Origin: Actinomycetales bacterium
GTDB lineage: Bacteria > Actinomycetota > Actinomycetes > Actinomycetales > Microbacteriaceae
Reading direction: 5' to 3'
Assembly (NCBI GenBank): GCA_017308515.1
Contig: JAFKEN010000008.1
Span: forward strand, 1 to 64,000
Length of the DNA stretch: 64,000 bases
Below the pieces are notes generated by a model that had not been told where the DNA came from, made no database searches, and worked only from the letters and a program-made list of their open reading frames with translations. Both the position numbers and the translations under genes were made by a program. Positions 29,429 through 36,707 of the stretch are shown piece after piece (position 1 is the first letter of the stretch; every line of letters begins with the position of its first letter).

Positions 29429-29932
29429 ATGGGAATCGGACGGCTGCTGCTGCGGATCGTCGTCGGAGGCGTGTTCATCGGGCACGGGCTGCAGAAGCTC
29501 ACCGGAGCCTTCGACGGCCCCGGCCTCGAGGGCACCGCCAAGATGAACGAGAAGCTGGGGATGCACCCGCCCGAGCGCAACGCCCTCGCCGCCGCGCTCT
29601 CCGAGACCCTCGGCGGCGCGGCCATCGTCGCCGGCGTCGCGATGCCGGTCGCGACCGCCGCCACCACCGCGGCGATGGCGACCGCGATCCGCAAGGTGCA
29701 CGCGCGCAACGGGTTCTGGAACTCGAAGGGCGGCTACGAGTACAACGCCACCCTCATCGCCGCCACCACCGCGCTCACCATCGACGGGCCCGGCCCGCTC
29801 TCGATCGACGCGCTCGTCGGCAAACACCGCTGGGGCGTGTTCTGGGGCCTGCTCGGGCTCGGCGCCGGCGTCGTCGCCTCCTCGTTCGCCATCGAAGCGG
29901 GGGAGGACGCGGCGCAGCGCGCCGAGGCGTGA
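29429..29932 (+). CDS. DoxX-family membrane protein
   Basis: A 167-residue protein with four hydrophobic segments. The start RLLLRIVVGGVFIGHGLQKL is the DoxX hallmark, followed by LGGAAIVAGVAMP. It is probably part of a membrane redox system. Its stop overlaps the start of a phosphoesterase gene (GTGA). Confidence 0.85.
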   Translation: MGIGRLLLRIVVGGVFIGHGLQKLTGAFDGPGLEGTAKMNEKLGMHPPERNALAAALSETLGGAAIVAGVAMPVATAATTAAMATAIRKVHARNGFWNSKGGYEYNATLIAATTALTIDGPGPLSIDALVGKHRWGVFWGLLGLGAGVVASSFAIEAGEDAAQRAEA

Positions 29933-30426
29933 GCACCCGCCTGATCGTCCTCAGCGACACCCACGTGCCCGCGCGGGCGCGCGACCTGCCGCCCGCGCTG
30001 TGGGCCGAGATCGAGCGCGCCGACATCGTCGTGCACGCCGGCGACTGGGTCAGCGTCGACCTCCTCGACCGCATGCTCGAGCGCTCGCGGCGCCTCATCG
30101 GCGTGCACGGCAACAACGACCACGGCGAGCTGCGCGAGCGCCTGCCCGAGGTCGCGCGCGCCGAGATCGAGGGGATGCGCCTCGCCGTCGTGCACGAGAC
30201 CGGGGGTCGGGAGGGGCGCGAGCGCCGCGCCGACGCCGCCTACCCCGACACTGACCTGCTCGTGTTCGGTCACTCGCACATCCCGTGGGACTCCGTCGCC
30301 CCGAGCGGCCTGCGCCTGCTCAACCCCGGCTCACCCACCGACCGCCGACGACAGCCGGTGGGGACGTACCTGCGGGTGGAGGTCGACGGGGGAGTGCTCG
30401 CGGGGGTCGAGTTCGTCGCGGTGTGA
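29929..30426 (+). CDS. Metallophosphoesterase, YfcE/MJ0936 type
   Basis: A 165-residue calcineurin-like phosphoesterase. The metal-binding motifs are all present: SDTHVPAR (D-x-H), HAGDW (GD), HGNND (GNxD), VVHE and FGHSH (GHxH). Length and motif spacing fit the small YfcE-like phosphodiesterases. Translationally coupled to the DoxX gene. It is the last core gene before the island. Confidence 0.9.
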   Translation: MSTRLIVLSDTHVPARARDLPPALWAEIERADIVVHAGDWVSVDLLDRMLERSRRLIGVHGNNDHGELRERLPEVARAEIEGMRLAVVHETGGREGRERRADAAYPDTDLLVFGHSHIPWDSVAPSGLRLLNPGSPTDRRRQPVGTYLRVEVDGGVLAGVEFVAV

Positions 30427-30448
30427 CGGCACGGGATCCGGGCGCGGG

Positions 30449-30589
30449 CAGGATTTGTCCCCACCGCACGGCCGCCACGTCGTTTCGTGACGCGTTGGAA
30501 AGGGCGGTATGGGCCCACCTGTTCGCAGGTGCAATGTCTCACGCCCGGGAAACGTGCGAAGGCCGCCCCTTTCGGGACGGCCTTCGCAC
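30449..30589 (+). repeat. Left copy of the island-flanking structured element
   Basis: Element of ~141 bases: motif CAGGATTTGTCCCC (30449-30462); a variable stem with arms ACCGC/GCGGT (30463-30467 and 30504-30508); a 42-base core (30511-30552) containing the hairpin CACCTG-TTCG-CAGGTG; and a long terminator-like hairpin (30554-30589). The core matches the right copy (34790-34831) at 41 of 42 bases, and the 14-base motif is identical. TTT and CCC of the first motif could pair with GGGAAA at the core's end, closing a junction. It sits between the convergent phosphoesterase and nuclease genes. Confidence 0.75.
30554..30589. terminator. Bidirectional terminator-like hairpin (left copy)
   Basis: A 12-base perfect stem GTGCGAAGGCCG/CGGCCTTCGCAC, extended inwards by CCC/GGG with one bulged A. 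The plus-strand tail is T-rich (TCTTGTCTATT); the minus-strand tail is GTTTCCC. It lies between convergent genes ending at 30426 and 30596. Confidence 0.65.
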
Positions 30590-30595
30590 TCTTGT

Positions 30596-32047
30596 CTATT
30601 GGCGACTCCCGAACCACCGCCGCCGCACGGTGCTCGACGCGCTGGGCTCATCGATACGGGCCGACGCATCGGCCGCCGTCGGCGATCGCATCGCGGAGCC
30701 AGAGGCCCTACCGAACAGGAGTTCGCGAATGGTGCCAGTGTCCTCATCACGCCACGCGGCAAAGAGGTCCAGAGCGGAGATCACCGGCTCGGTCTGCGCC
30801 GCCAGGAACTCCGGTCGGGCGTATGGCTTCGCGCTTCGCTCGAGGGGAACGGAGCGGACTTCGTGGCTGATGACGAGCGCCCCGCCATCGACTGGAATGC
30901 TGCCTGGCAGGCTCGACCATTCCCGCAGGTGACGGACGAGATCTTGGTAGGCCCGTTCCGGGGCGCTCCCGCTCGCGGACTTCACTTCTACTAGCCGTGC
31001 GCCCCCACCGTGGGTGCAGAGCAAGTCAGCGTTGGTGGTGTCTCCGAGCTGCTCATCGAGATCAGTGACCGTGATTCCCGCAGACTCGAGAACTGACCGG
31101 ACCGCATCAACTAGTTGCTTGCCAGTGCCGTACAGCAGGCCCTCACGAACCCCCACGGCTGCGCTCTGCGCTTCCTCGAGCTCGAGCCCCATCCTCAGAC
31201 GTCGCGCGGCGTAGTCAGTTTCGAGCGCAGCCAGCGCAGCATGGGCATGGCGTTCACGACGAGTCATGAAATCTTCATCTAGTGCCAGGGTGCGCCGTGC
31301 GCGACGCATCGCTCCGGGGACAACCTCCGGCAGCGCCTGCTCCAGCAGCCACGAAAGAAGCAGCGGCCAAGGCGTCTCCACTGGAACGACGTAGCGCCGC
31401 TCGACGCCGTCCGGCGATACCCAGGCAGCGACTACAGGCTCGCCGAGTTCAGTCTCCAGGATCGGAAGGAGCTTCCCTTCCGGAGCATGCTCTTCGCGAC
31501 CGAAGACCGATTCCAGCACCGCGCCACTGAGCGACAGACTGCGCCAGACAGGGGCCGGGTTGCTGCTGAGGAGACGTCGAGCGAGCTGGCCGTCGGCGTC
31601 ACCGAGGTCGGCGGCGGCTCGGACGCGCGCACCCTTACCGATCCGCTGACAAGAGATGCTGGTGTTGGTTCCGCCAATCAGCACCGTTCCGTCGCCCTGA
31701 AAGATGCTGAACGGCCCGTCTTCGAGGTGGCCGATTGGGCTGACGACCACCGCGGTCTCACCGCGGCTCTCTGCCCCTCGGCGAAAGCGGTCGAACTCGT
31801 CGGCGCCTCGCCCCGTGTAGACACTCGGCTGCAGGGCTGCCGCACAGTCGGCTGCGTCAAAGCCCACCCAGCGTGGCTCAAACCCGAGCCGGGTCCAGTC
31901 CAGATCCGCCGTGGCGACCGTCGGCCGCCGCTGCTTCTGCAGCCACGGGGCCGCGTCTTCGCCGACCTGCCGCTGACGCGCCTCGATGTCGTCCCAGTGC
32001 TCGGGCGGCTCCGACCCCACGTGAACCGGAACCGGGAGCTGAGTCAT
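30596..32047 (-). CDS. Island protein with C-terminal PD-(D/E)XK-like nuclease motif
   Basis: A 483-residue protein of no recognised named family. The C-terminal part has the restriction-endonuclease-like layout: helix LLYGTGKQLVDAVRSVLESAG (~305-324), Asp341 in NADLLC, then Glu354 and Lys356 in LVEVKSASG, followed by an ALVISHEVR strand and the helix YARPEFLAAQTEPVISALDLF. This spacing (D, then E-x-K) fits a metal-dependent nuclease of the PD-(D/E)XK fold. Residues 1-250 form a separate, uncharacterised domain (SPIGHLEDGPFSIFQGDGTVL). It lies 135 bases downstream of a DUF4238 gene on the same strand, within lower-GC DNA. Possibly a defence effector; this is an inference from motif and island context. 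Confidence 0.65.
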   Translation of the reverse strand: MTQLPVPVHVGSEPPEHWDDIEARQRQVGEDAAPWLQKQRRPTVATADLDWTRLGFEPRWVGFDAADCAAALQPSVYTGRGADEFDRFRRGAESRGETAVVVSPIGHLEDGPFSIFQGDGTVLIGGTNTSISCQRIGKGARVRAAADLGDADGQLARRLLSSNPAPVWRSLSLSGAVLESVFGREEHAPEGKLLPILETELGEPVVAAWVSPDGVERRYVVPVETPWPLLLSWLLEQALPEVVPGAMRRARRTLALDEDFMTRRERHAHAALAALETDYAARRLRMGLELEEAQSAAVGVREGLLYGTGKQLVDAVRSVLESAGITVTDLDEQLGDTTNADLLCTHGGGARLVEVKSASGSAPERAYQDLVRHLREWSSLPGSIPVDGGALVISHEVRSVPLERSAKPYARPEFLAAQTEPVISALDLFAAWRDEDTGTIRELLFGRASGSAMRSPTAADASARIDEPSASSTVRRRWFGSRQ

Positions 32048-32182
32048 GCCTCAATCATGGCTAAACGGGGCGCGAGCATGCATCTTAGAGAAGTACCGAA
32101 GTGATACTCCTGAAAATCGCCTGACGATAGAAGGATGAGGCAAGTCGGTGCCGAAGCGACGAACCCGAGAACCCACCTGAAG

Positions 32183-33244
32183 CTACTCAATTGCCTCTGC
32201 TACCACGGGTGCTCCGGGCACCGGTGCGCGCTCGCCGTCCTCCGGTTCGACTTTCGGGATGGGGAACCACGGTTCACCGCTGAACTGTATCGGTTCTTTT
32301 CCGAACGCCATCGTGACGGGGGCTGGCTCAGGCAATTCTTCGGGAACGAACCGCACGTCCTCGGGGTGGTGGAAAAGATACTGGCTCGCGTTAGCGGCCG
32401 TTTCGAAGTTGAAGAACTTCTCCAACTGGGTCGTCCCAGTCAGAACCATGTCGGCGGTGCCTCTGTGAACCGCTTCGACCGGAACATCAAGCTCGATTAG
32501 GGGTTCGATGCTCCCGAGGAGAAGGCCGACCTTGCGAGACAGGGGGAAGGTGATACCCCAGGCGGTCATGAATCCAACTCCCTGCCAGCCATCGCCTCTT
32601 GGATCTCGCACCAGGCCAACCGGCGCATCGGAGGTGATAAGGGAACGTCGGTCAAAGTGAATCAACGACCAAGGTCTTCCCACGAGGTACTTCAAAAGGT
32701 GCTCGGCGAGGTCAAGCATCTGCTTGATGTGCGCAGTCCTTGGTCGTTCGATTGGGGGTCCCTCAGAGCGGGTCGACAGTGCCCACAACGATTCCACCAG
32801 TTCGTCGCTGACAGCTCCCCCCTGCTTCTCGAGCATGCGCCGAAGACCGGGCTTGCCGCCAGCCCCGATCTGAAGGCGGAGCATCTGCCGGGCCATTTCG
32901 TCCATTGTTCGACGTTGGGCAGGGACACGAGTGGCTTGCAGGGCGATGAAGTACCCGAGGTTCATGCGGTCGTCGTAGCCAAGAGGCCAGGAGCCAGCGC
33001 CAATCTTCTTGAAGATGCCGGCAGTTGTGCCCTCGACCCCCGAGATGGCCTTCTCAATCACATCATTGCCATCCGGATGCCCTTCGACCGCGTAGAACCC
33101 CTTGGCGACCGAAGCATCTCGAACCGACTGGATGAACCTCTGCTCACCCGGAAGCTGAATCGTGACGATCTGATCGTTCTCAGCAAAGCCGCGCAGGTAG
33201 AACTGCGGGACCGTGTGGTGCCGCTTCGCGGAGTGAGTCGTCAC
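32183..33244 (-). CDS. DUF4238 protein, canonical member of divergent pair
   Basis: A 353-residue protein with the DUF4238 signature at its N-terminus (HHTVPQFYLRGFA, residues 9-21). Further conserved blocks are DASVAKGFY, FIALQATRVPAQRR and SLITSDAPVGLV. I choose GTG 33244 because the first twelve residues then align without gaps with the start of the divergent paralogue; ATG 33283 is the alternative. Biochemical function of DUF4238 is unknown. Base composition is clearly lower in G+C (about 60% in a sampled line) than flanking core genes. TTGACA on the minus strand at 33313-33308 could be its -35, with a poor -10. Confidence 0.72.
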   Translation of the reverse strand: MTTHSAKRHHTVPQFYLRGFAENDQIVTIQLPGEQRFIQSVRDASVAKGFYAVEGHPDGNDVIEKAISGVEGTTAGIFKKIGAGSWPLGYDDRMNLGYFIALQATRVPAQRRTMDEMARQMLRLQIGAGGKPGLRRMLEKQGGAVSDELVESLWALSTRSEGPPIERPRTAHIKQMLDLAEHLLKYLVGRPWSLIHFDRRSLITSDAPVGLVRDPRGDGWQGVGFMTAWGITFPLSRKVGLLLGSIEPLIELDVPVEAVHRGTADMVLTGTTQLEKFFNFETAANASQYLFHHPEDVRFVPEELPEPAPVTMAFGKEPIQFSGEPWFPIPKVEPEDGERAPVPGAPVVAEAIE

Positions 33245-33385
33245 GTCGACATTGTCGCCCCGTGCGCCGACACAACCGCACATCGAGAACGATGCTGCAC
33301 GCGTCGATGTCAACTTCAAGCGACGGCATGAACTCGATGCGGAACCCAAGCGTGCGCGACTTCCGAGACGCTCGTGCCGCGGGGG

Positions 33386-33412
33386 TTGCAATCCGACGCC
33401 TGCGAGTATCCT
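33386..33412 (+). promoter_or_regulatory. Probable promoter of the rightward DUF4238-like gene
   Basis: TTGCAA at 33386-33391 and TATCCT at 33407-33412, 15 bases apart, in the 203-base gap between the two divergent paralogues. The leader would be ~30 bases and includes GGAGGA, 7 bases before GTG 33448. The short spacer makes this tentative. Confidence 0.35.
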
Positions 33413-33447
33413 CGCCGTCGAGAAAAGCGGACAGGGAGGAGCGGACC

Positions 33448-34449
33448 GTGTCGCCACACCAGCCTGTGCGTAACCATACGGTCAACCGTTCGCACCTTGC
33501 CCGTTTCGCTCGGGACGGCATCCTTCACCGCCTCACCCTCGGCGAGCACGAGGTCAGTCAGCCGGTTCCCATCTCGTTCAACGACGCCTCCGTTCACAAG
33601 TACTTCTATGTCGCAGAAGACCCGGAGGGTAACCGCGACTACCGATTCGAGGCATGGGCCGCGGACTTCGAAGGCGCGGCGACCACCGCGATTCGCGACA
33701 TACTCGATGGCACGCCGTGGTCTGCTGGCGACGCAATCAAACGCCCCCTCGCCGAATGGATCGCGCTGCAAGAGGCGCGCACACCACTGATGAGACACCG
33801 CGCAACGAATCTTGTGAGGGTTCTGCTGCACCAGTTCCAACAGGATGGTGCCGCGGAGCGTCTCGAGGCCTTCATGGCTGCCGCGGGTTGGGAGTTCAAC
33901 GAACGGGAACGCGAGTTGCTCCGCGAACAGATCAAAACCTACCGCGCCGAAGAAGGACGAGTCACCCCTGGAATGCACATCGACCTCATCCGCGCGAGTA
34001 TGGCGGACGCCGTACCTACGCTTCTGGCCCGCGGATGGGTGCTCGTCAGGTTCGACAACGAGAGTCTCTTCACTTCTGACAACCCGGTCGTGATGCTGGG
34101 CGATCAGTTCTTGCCCTCCCCTATGAGGCTTGGCTTGACGGATGCGCAGTACGTCTCGGTCGCAGTCGATCGCAAGGCCGCTCTGGCGCTGCCGCTCGAT
34201 CCCGGCGACGGCGAGCTTCAGGGCACTCGCGAGATGGCTCACGCGATCAACGCCGCGACTTACATGAACGCTGACGAGGTGCTCTTCATGCACCCCGACG
34301 ACGACGCTGCGGCGATGCTGCCCTCGATGTTGCCCCCCAGAACCAGGTTCGAGCCCTCCGTGGAGGACTTCAAGGACTTCTCCGAGTGGCCGATCGCCGG
34401 CCTCCAGCGACTGGCGTCAATCCGGAAGCAAGCTGCCGAGCAGCCTTGA
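33448..34449 (+). CDS. DUF4238-like protein, divergent paralogue
   Basis: A 333-residue paralogue of the protein at 32183-33244, transcribed away from it. GTG 33448 has a strong GGAGGA site 7 bases upstream. Shared blocks in the same order: HTV at residues 10-12, DASVHKYFY, EGAATTAIRDIL, WIALQEARTPLMRHR and SLFTSDNPVVML. However, the canonical VPQFYLR segment is replaced by VNRSHLAR, so this member has diverged at the family's most conserved motif. Function unknown; the pair could form a heteromer or an effector with its regulator. Located in the island, with a truncated nuclease gene 41 bases downstream. Confidence 0.7.
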   Translation: MSPHQPVRNHTVNRSHLARFARDGILHRLTLGEHEVSQPVPISFNDASVHKYFYVAEDPEGNRDYRFEAWAADFEGAATTAIRDILDGTPWSAGDAIKRPLAEWIALQEARTPLMRHRATNLVRVLLHQFQQDGAAERLEAFMAAAGWEFNERERELLREQIKTYRAEEGRVTPGMHIDLIRASMADAVPTLLARGWVLVRFDNESLFTSDNPVVMLGDQFLPSPMRLGLTDAQYVSVAVDRKAALALPLDPGDGELQGTREMAHAINAATYMNADEVLFMHPDDDAAAMLPSMLPPRTRFEPSVEDFKDFSEWPIAGLQRLASIRKQAAEQP

Positions 34450-34714
34450 CGATGGCAAGCCCCGCCGGTCGACGCGAGGGGGGATTGAGTATGGTCGCCT
34501 ACGCGCTCGACGCGGAGTACGAGAACGGGGTAGCCGACGTCATCGCTCATATCGCCGGTGACGCTGCCAAGGTCGATCTCAACGTCCGCATGATCCGCCG
34601 CAAGAGCTCGAATCAACGGCAGATCGATGTAAGGGTGACCGGAAGCATCTTTGGCTACGGGGATGCCACGATGGTCGTGGACTGCAAGCGGTACAAGAGT
34701 CCTCGAGAGGACAT

Positions 34715-34735
34715 TGTCGGGCTTGACAGGATTTG
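34715..34735 (+). repeat. Copy of the tRNA-Pro 3' end (putative att site)
   Basis: TGTCGGGCT-T-GACAGGATTTG repeats the 3' end of the tRNA-Pro gene as read on the plus strand (34870-34889), with one inserted T. The copies are 155 bases apart and enclose the right flanking element. Duplication of a tRNA 3' end is the usual scar of tyrosine-integrase insertion; no integrase gene remains in the island. Confidence 0.6.
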
Positions 34736-34868
34736 TCCCCTACTGAGCCGCCTCCACGCCGCTGCGCGGCGCGGCGGACTGCTCAGCGGGGGCCCACCTG
34801 CTCGCAGGTGCAATGTCTCACGCCCGGGAAATGCGAATCGGCCGCCCTTACGGACGGCCGATTCGCAT
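34727..34868 (+). repeat. Right copy of the island-flanking structured element
   Basis: Same organisation as 30449-30589 and same orientation: CAGGATTTGTCCCC (34727-34740), a different variable stem with arms CTGAGC/GCTCAG (34743-34748 and 34781-34786), the 42-base core (34790-34831; hairpin CACCTG-CTCG-CAGGTG) and a terminator-like hairpin. Relative to the left copy, the terminator stem carries an extra TC on one arm and the matching GA on the other, so pairing is kept. It lies directly downstream of tRNA-Pro. Confidence 0.75.
34831..34868. terminator. Terminator-like hairpin downstream of tRNA-Pro (right copy)
   Basis: A 14-base perfect stem ATGCGAATCGGCCG/CGGCCGATTCGCAT with a ~10-base loop. 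On the minus strand it lies 3 bases after the tRNA-Pro 3' end and is followed by TTTCCC, so it probably ends the tRNA transcript. Confidence 0.65.
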
Positions 34869-34871
34869 TTG

Positions 34872-34945
<74 letters not shown>

Positions 34946-35080
34946 AGACCCGCGGCGCCGGGACGGCGCGAGCACGGCTCCCGAGTCTACATGGGAGTGA
35001 GGGCACCCGAAGATGGGGCCAACGGCTCTGGCCGGGGTGGGTTAGGGTTCCGCAGACTCGCCACAAGTCAGGGGGTGACG

Positions 35081-36172
35081 ATGCTCGAGAACTGGCCGCA
35101 GGTCGCCGTCGGCGCGACCGCGATTCTCGCGGGTGTGCTCGCCTTCGTCGTCGACCGCACCGGCGTCGTCATGGCGCACGGGATGCGGCACTGGGTTCTC
35201 GCGTTCCCCACCGCCGCGTTCGCCGCCATCTCGTTCCTCATCGCCGACGCCACCGGCGGCGCGTGGTGGGCGGTGGCCGGGGGCAACGTCTGCATGGTGC
35301 TCGCCTGGGGCCTCGTCTGGAGCGGATGCCGCGCCTTCAACGGGCGCTCCTCGTGGGTCGCGGTCGTGATCCTCGGCGGCCTGATCGCCCTCCTCGCGAC
35401 CGCCGTGCCCACCCCCTACGACCTCGTGTGGGAGGGCGACCTCGCGCGCTGCCTGCTGATCGCCGCGTTCAACATCGCCAGCGCGATCGAATTCCTGCGC
35501 GCGACCCTGCGGCCCTACCCGATCGCGCGGATCGGGGGAGTGCTGTTCGTGGCCAACGCGGTGTTCTCGCTCGTGCAGGCCGGCATCCCCGTCGTCGGCG
35601 GGCCTGGCGCGGCCGAGCTCACCTCTCTGCTCACGCGCACCGTCAACCCGCTGTTCGAAGGGGTCTGCGCGGCGGTCGGCGTCGTCTCGATCCTTGTGCT
35701 GCAGCGGCAGCTGCAGCAGCTCGTCGACCGCGTGCCCGACCCCGACCGGCCGGTGAGCGCGCGCAGCTTCGCCCGGCGGGTGCTGTCGGCCGACCGCGGC
35801 ACCGTGATCTTGATGGGGCTCTCCCTCTACTCCCGCCTCCGCGTCGCCTACGGCGGCCCCCAGGCCCGCACCCTCCAGCACGAGCTGCTCGACGCGGCGC
35901 ACGACGCCGCGCCCGCCGGCGCCGTCGTCGGCGACCTCGGCGACGGGCGCGTCGGCGTGCTCGTGGCCGAGCTGGCGCCCGACCAGGCCGTGCCGCTGCG
36001 GCAGGCGATCCGGCGCGGCTTCGAACGCCGCCGCCGCGAGGACGAGCTCGACATCGGCATCCGGCTGCTCGACCTCTCCGCGCCGGCCGCCGACCCCGGC
36101 GTGCTCGACACGCTCGCCGCCGAGATGCGGGTGCTCGAAGTCGACGAGCCGCGCGTCGACCCCGCTGGCTGA
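35081..36172 (+). CDS. Membrane protein with degenerate GGDEF-like domain
   Basis: A 363-residue protein. About six hydrophobic segments occupy residues ~5-215, followed by a ~140-residue cytoplasmic domain that follows the layout of a diguanylate cyclase (GTVILMGLSLYSRLRVAYGG, then LGDGRVGVLVAEL) but lacks the Asp residues and the GG(D/E)EF signature. It is therefore probably an inactive relative or a receptor rather than a cyclase. ATG 35081 is chosen, preceded by AGGGGG; GTG 35075 is also in frame. It is divergent from tRNA-Pro. Confidence 0.65.
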   Translation: MLENWPQVAVGATAILAGVLAFVVDRTGVVMAHGMRHWVLAFPTAAFAAISFLIADATGGAWWAVAGGNVCMVLAWGLVWSGCRAFNGRSSWVAVVILGGLIALLATAVPTPYDLVWEGDLARCLLIAAFNIASAIEFLRATLRPYPIARIGGVLFVANAVFSLVQAGIPVVGGPGAAELTSLLTRTVNPLFEGVCAAVGVVSILVLQRQLQQLVDRVPDPDRPVSARSFARRVLSADRGTVILMGLSLYSRLRVAYGGPQARTLQHELLDAAHDAAPAGAVVGDLGDGRVGVLVAELAPDQAVPLRQAIRRGFERRRREDELDIGIRLLDLSAPAADPGVLDTLAAEMRVLEVDEPRVDPAG

Positions 36173-36200
36173 TCGGCCGGCGCTCCGGCAGAATCGGCCC

Positions 36201-36683
36201 ATGCTGCCGAGCCCGTTGCGCCGCCCCGTCGCTTGGGTCTCACGCACCCGCCTGTTCCGCGGCGTCGGGCCGCGCGTCATGCCGCCGCTCGAGCGGATCA
36301 CCCGCGCCGTCACCCGACGCGAGACGCCGCTCAGCGGCGCGATCGTGCCCTCGCTCGTGCTGCACACGACGGGTGCGCGGTCGGGGGAGCCCCGGTCGAC
36401 CCAGCTCATGTACTGCCCCGACGGGGCCGACATGCTCGTCACCGGCAGCAACTTCGCCCGCGAACGGCACCCCGCCTGGACCGCCAACCTCCTCGCCCGC
36501 CCCGACGCCGCCGCGACCGTGCGCGGCCGGCGCATCGAGGTGCGCGCGACCCTCGTCGCCGAGCACGAGCGCGAGCAGACCTGGGTGCTGCTCGAGCGCA
36601 ACTGGCCCGGCTACCGCGGCTACGAGCGCTCCGCCGGCCGCGACCTGCGCATCTTCCGGCTCACGCCGGTCGACGGGGACTGA
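36201..36683 (+). CDS. Deazaflavin (F420)-dependent nitroreductase-family protein
   Basis: A 160-residue protein of the Ddn/DUF385 type. The characteristic segment is LVLHTTGARSGEPRSTQLMY, followed by VTGSNFARERHPAWTANLLARP and VRGRRIEVRATLV. Members bind F420 and reduce quinones or nitro compounds; most are poorly characterised. Short 28-base gap after the GGDEF-like gene. Confidence 0.83.
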   Translation: MLPSPLRRPVAWVSRTRLFRGVGPRVMPPLERITRAVTRRETPLSGAIVPSLVLHTTGARSGEPRSTQLMYCPDGADMLVTGSNFARERHPAWTANLLARPDAAATVRGRRIEVRATLVAEHEREQTWVLLERNWPGYRGYERSAGRDLRIFRLTPVDGD

Positions 36684-36707
36684 CCGAAACCCTCCGGGGC
36701 GTCGCCC

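Noticed and set aside
30449-30589. CRISPR array or integron attC site
   Set aside because: Only two copies 4.3 kb apart, no spacers and no Cas or integron integrase genes; the internal structure does not match attC R/L boxes.
35081-36172. Active diguanylate cyclase
   Set aside because: The catalytic GG(D/E)EF signature and metal-binding Asp are missing; only the fold outline remains.
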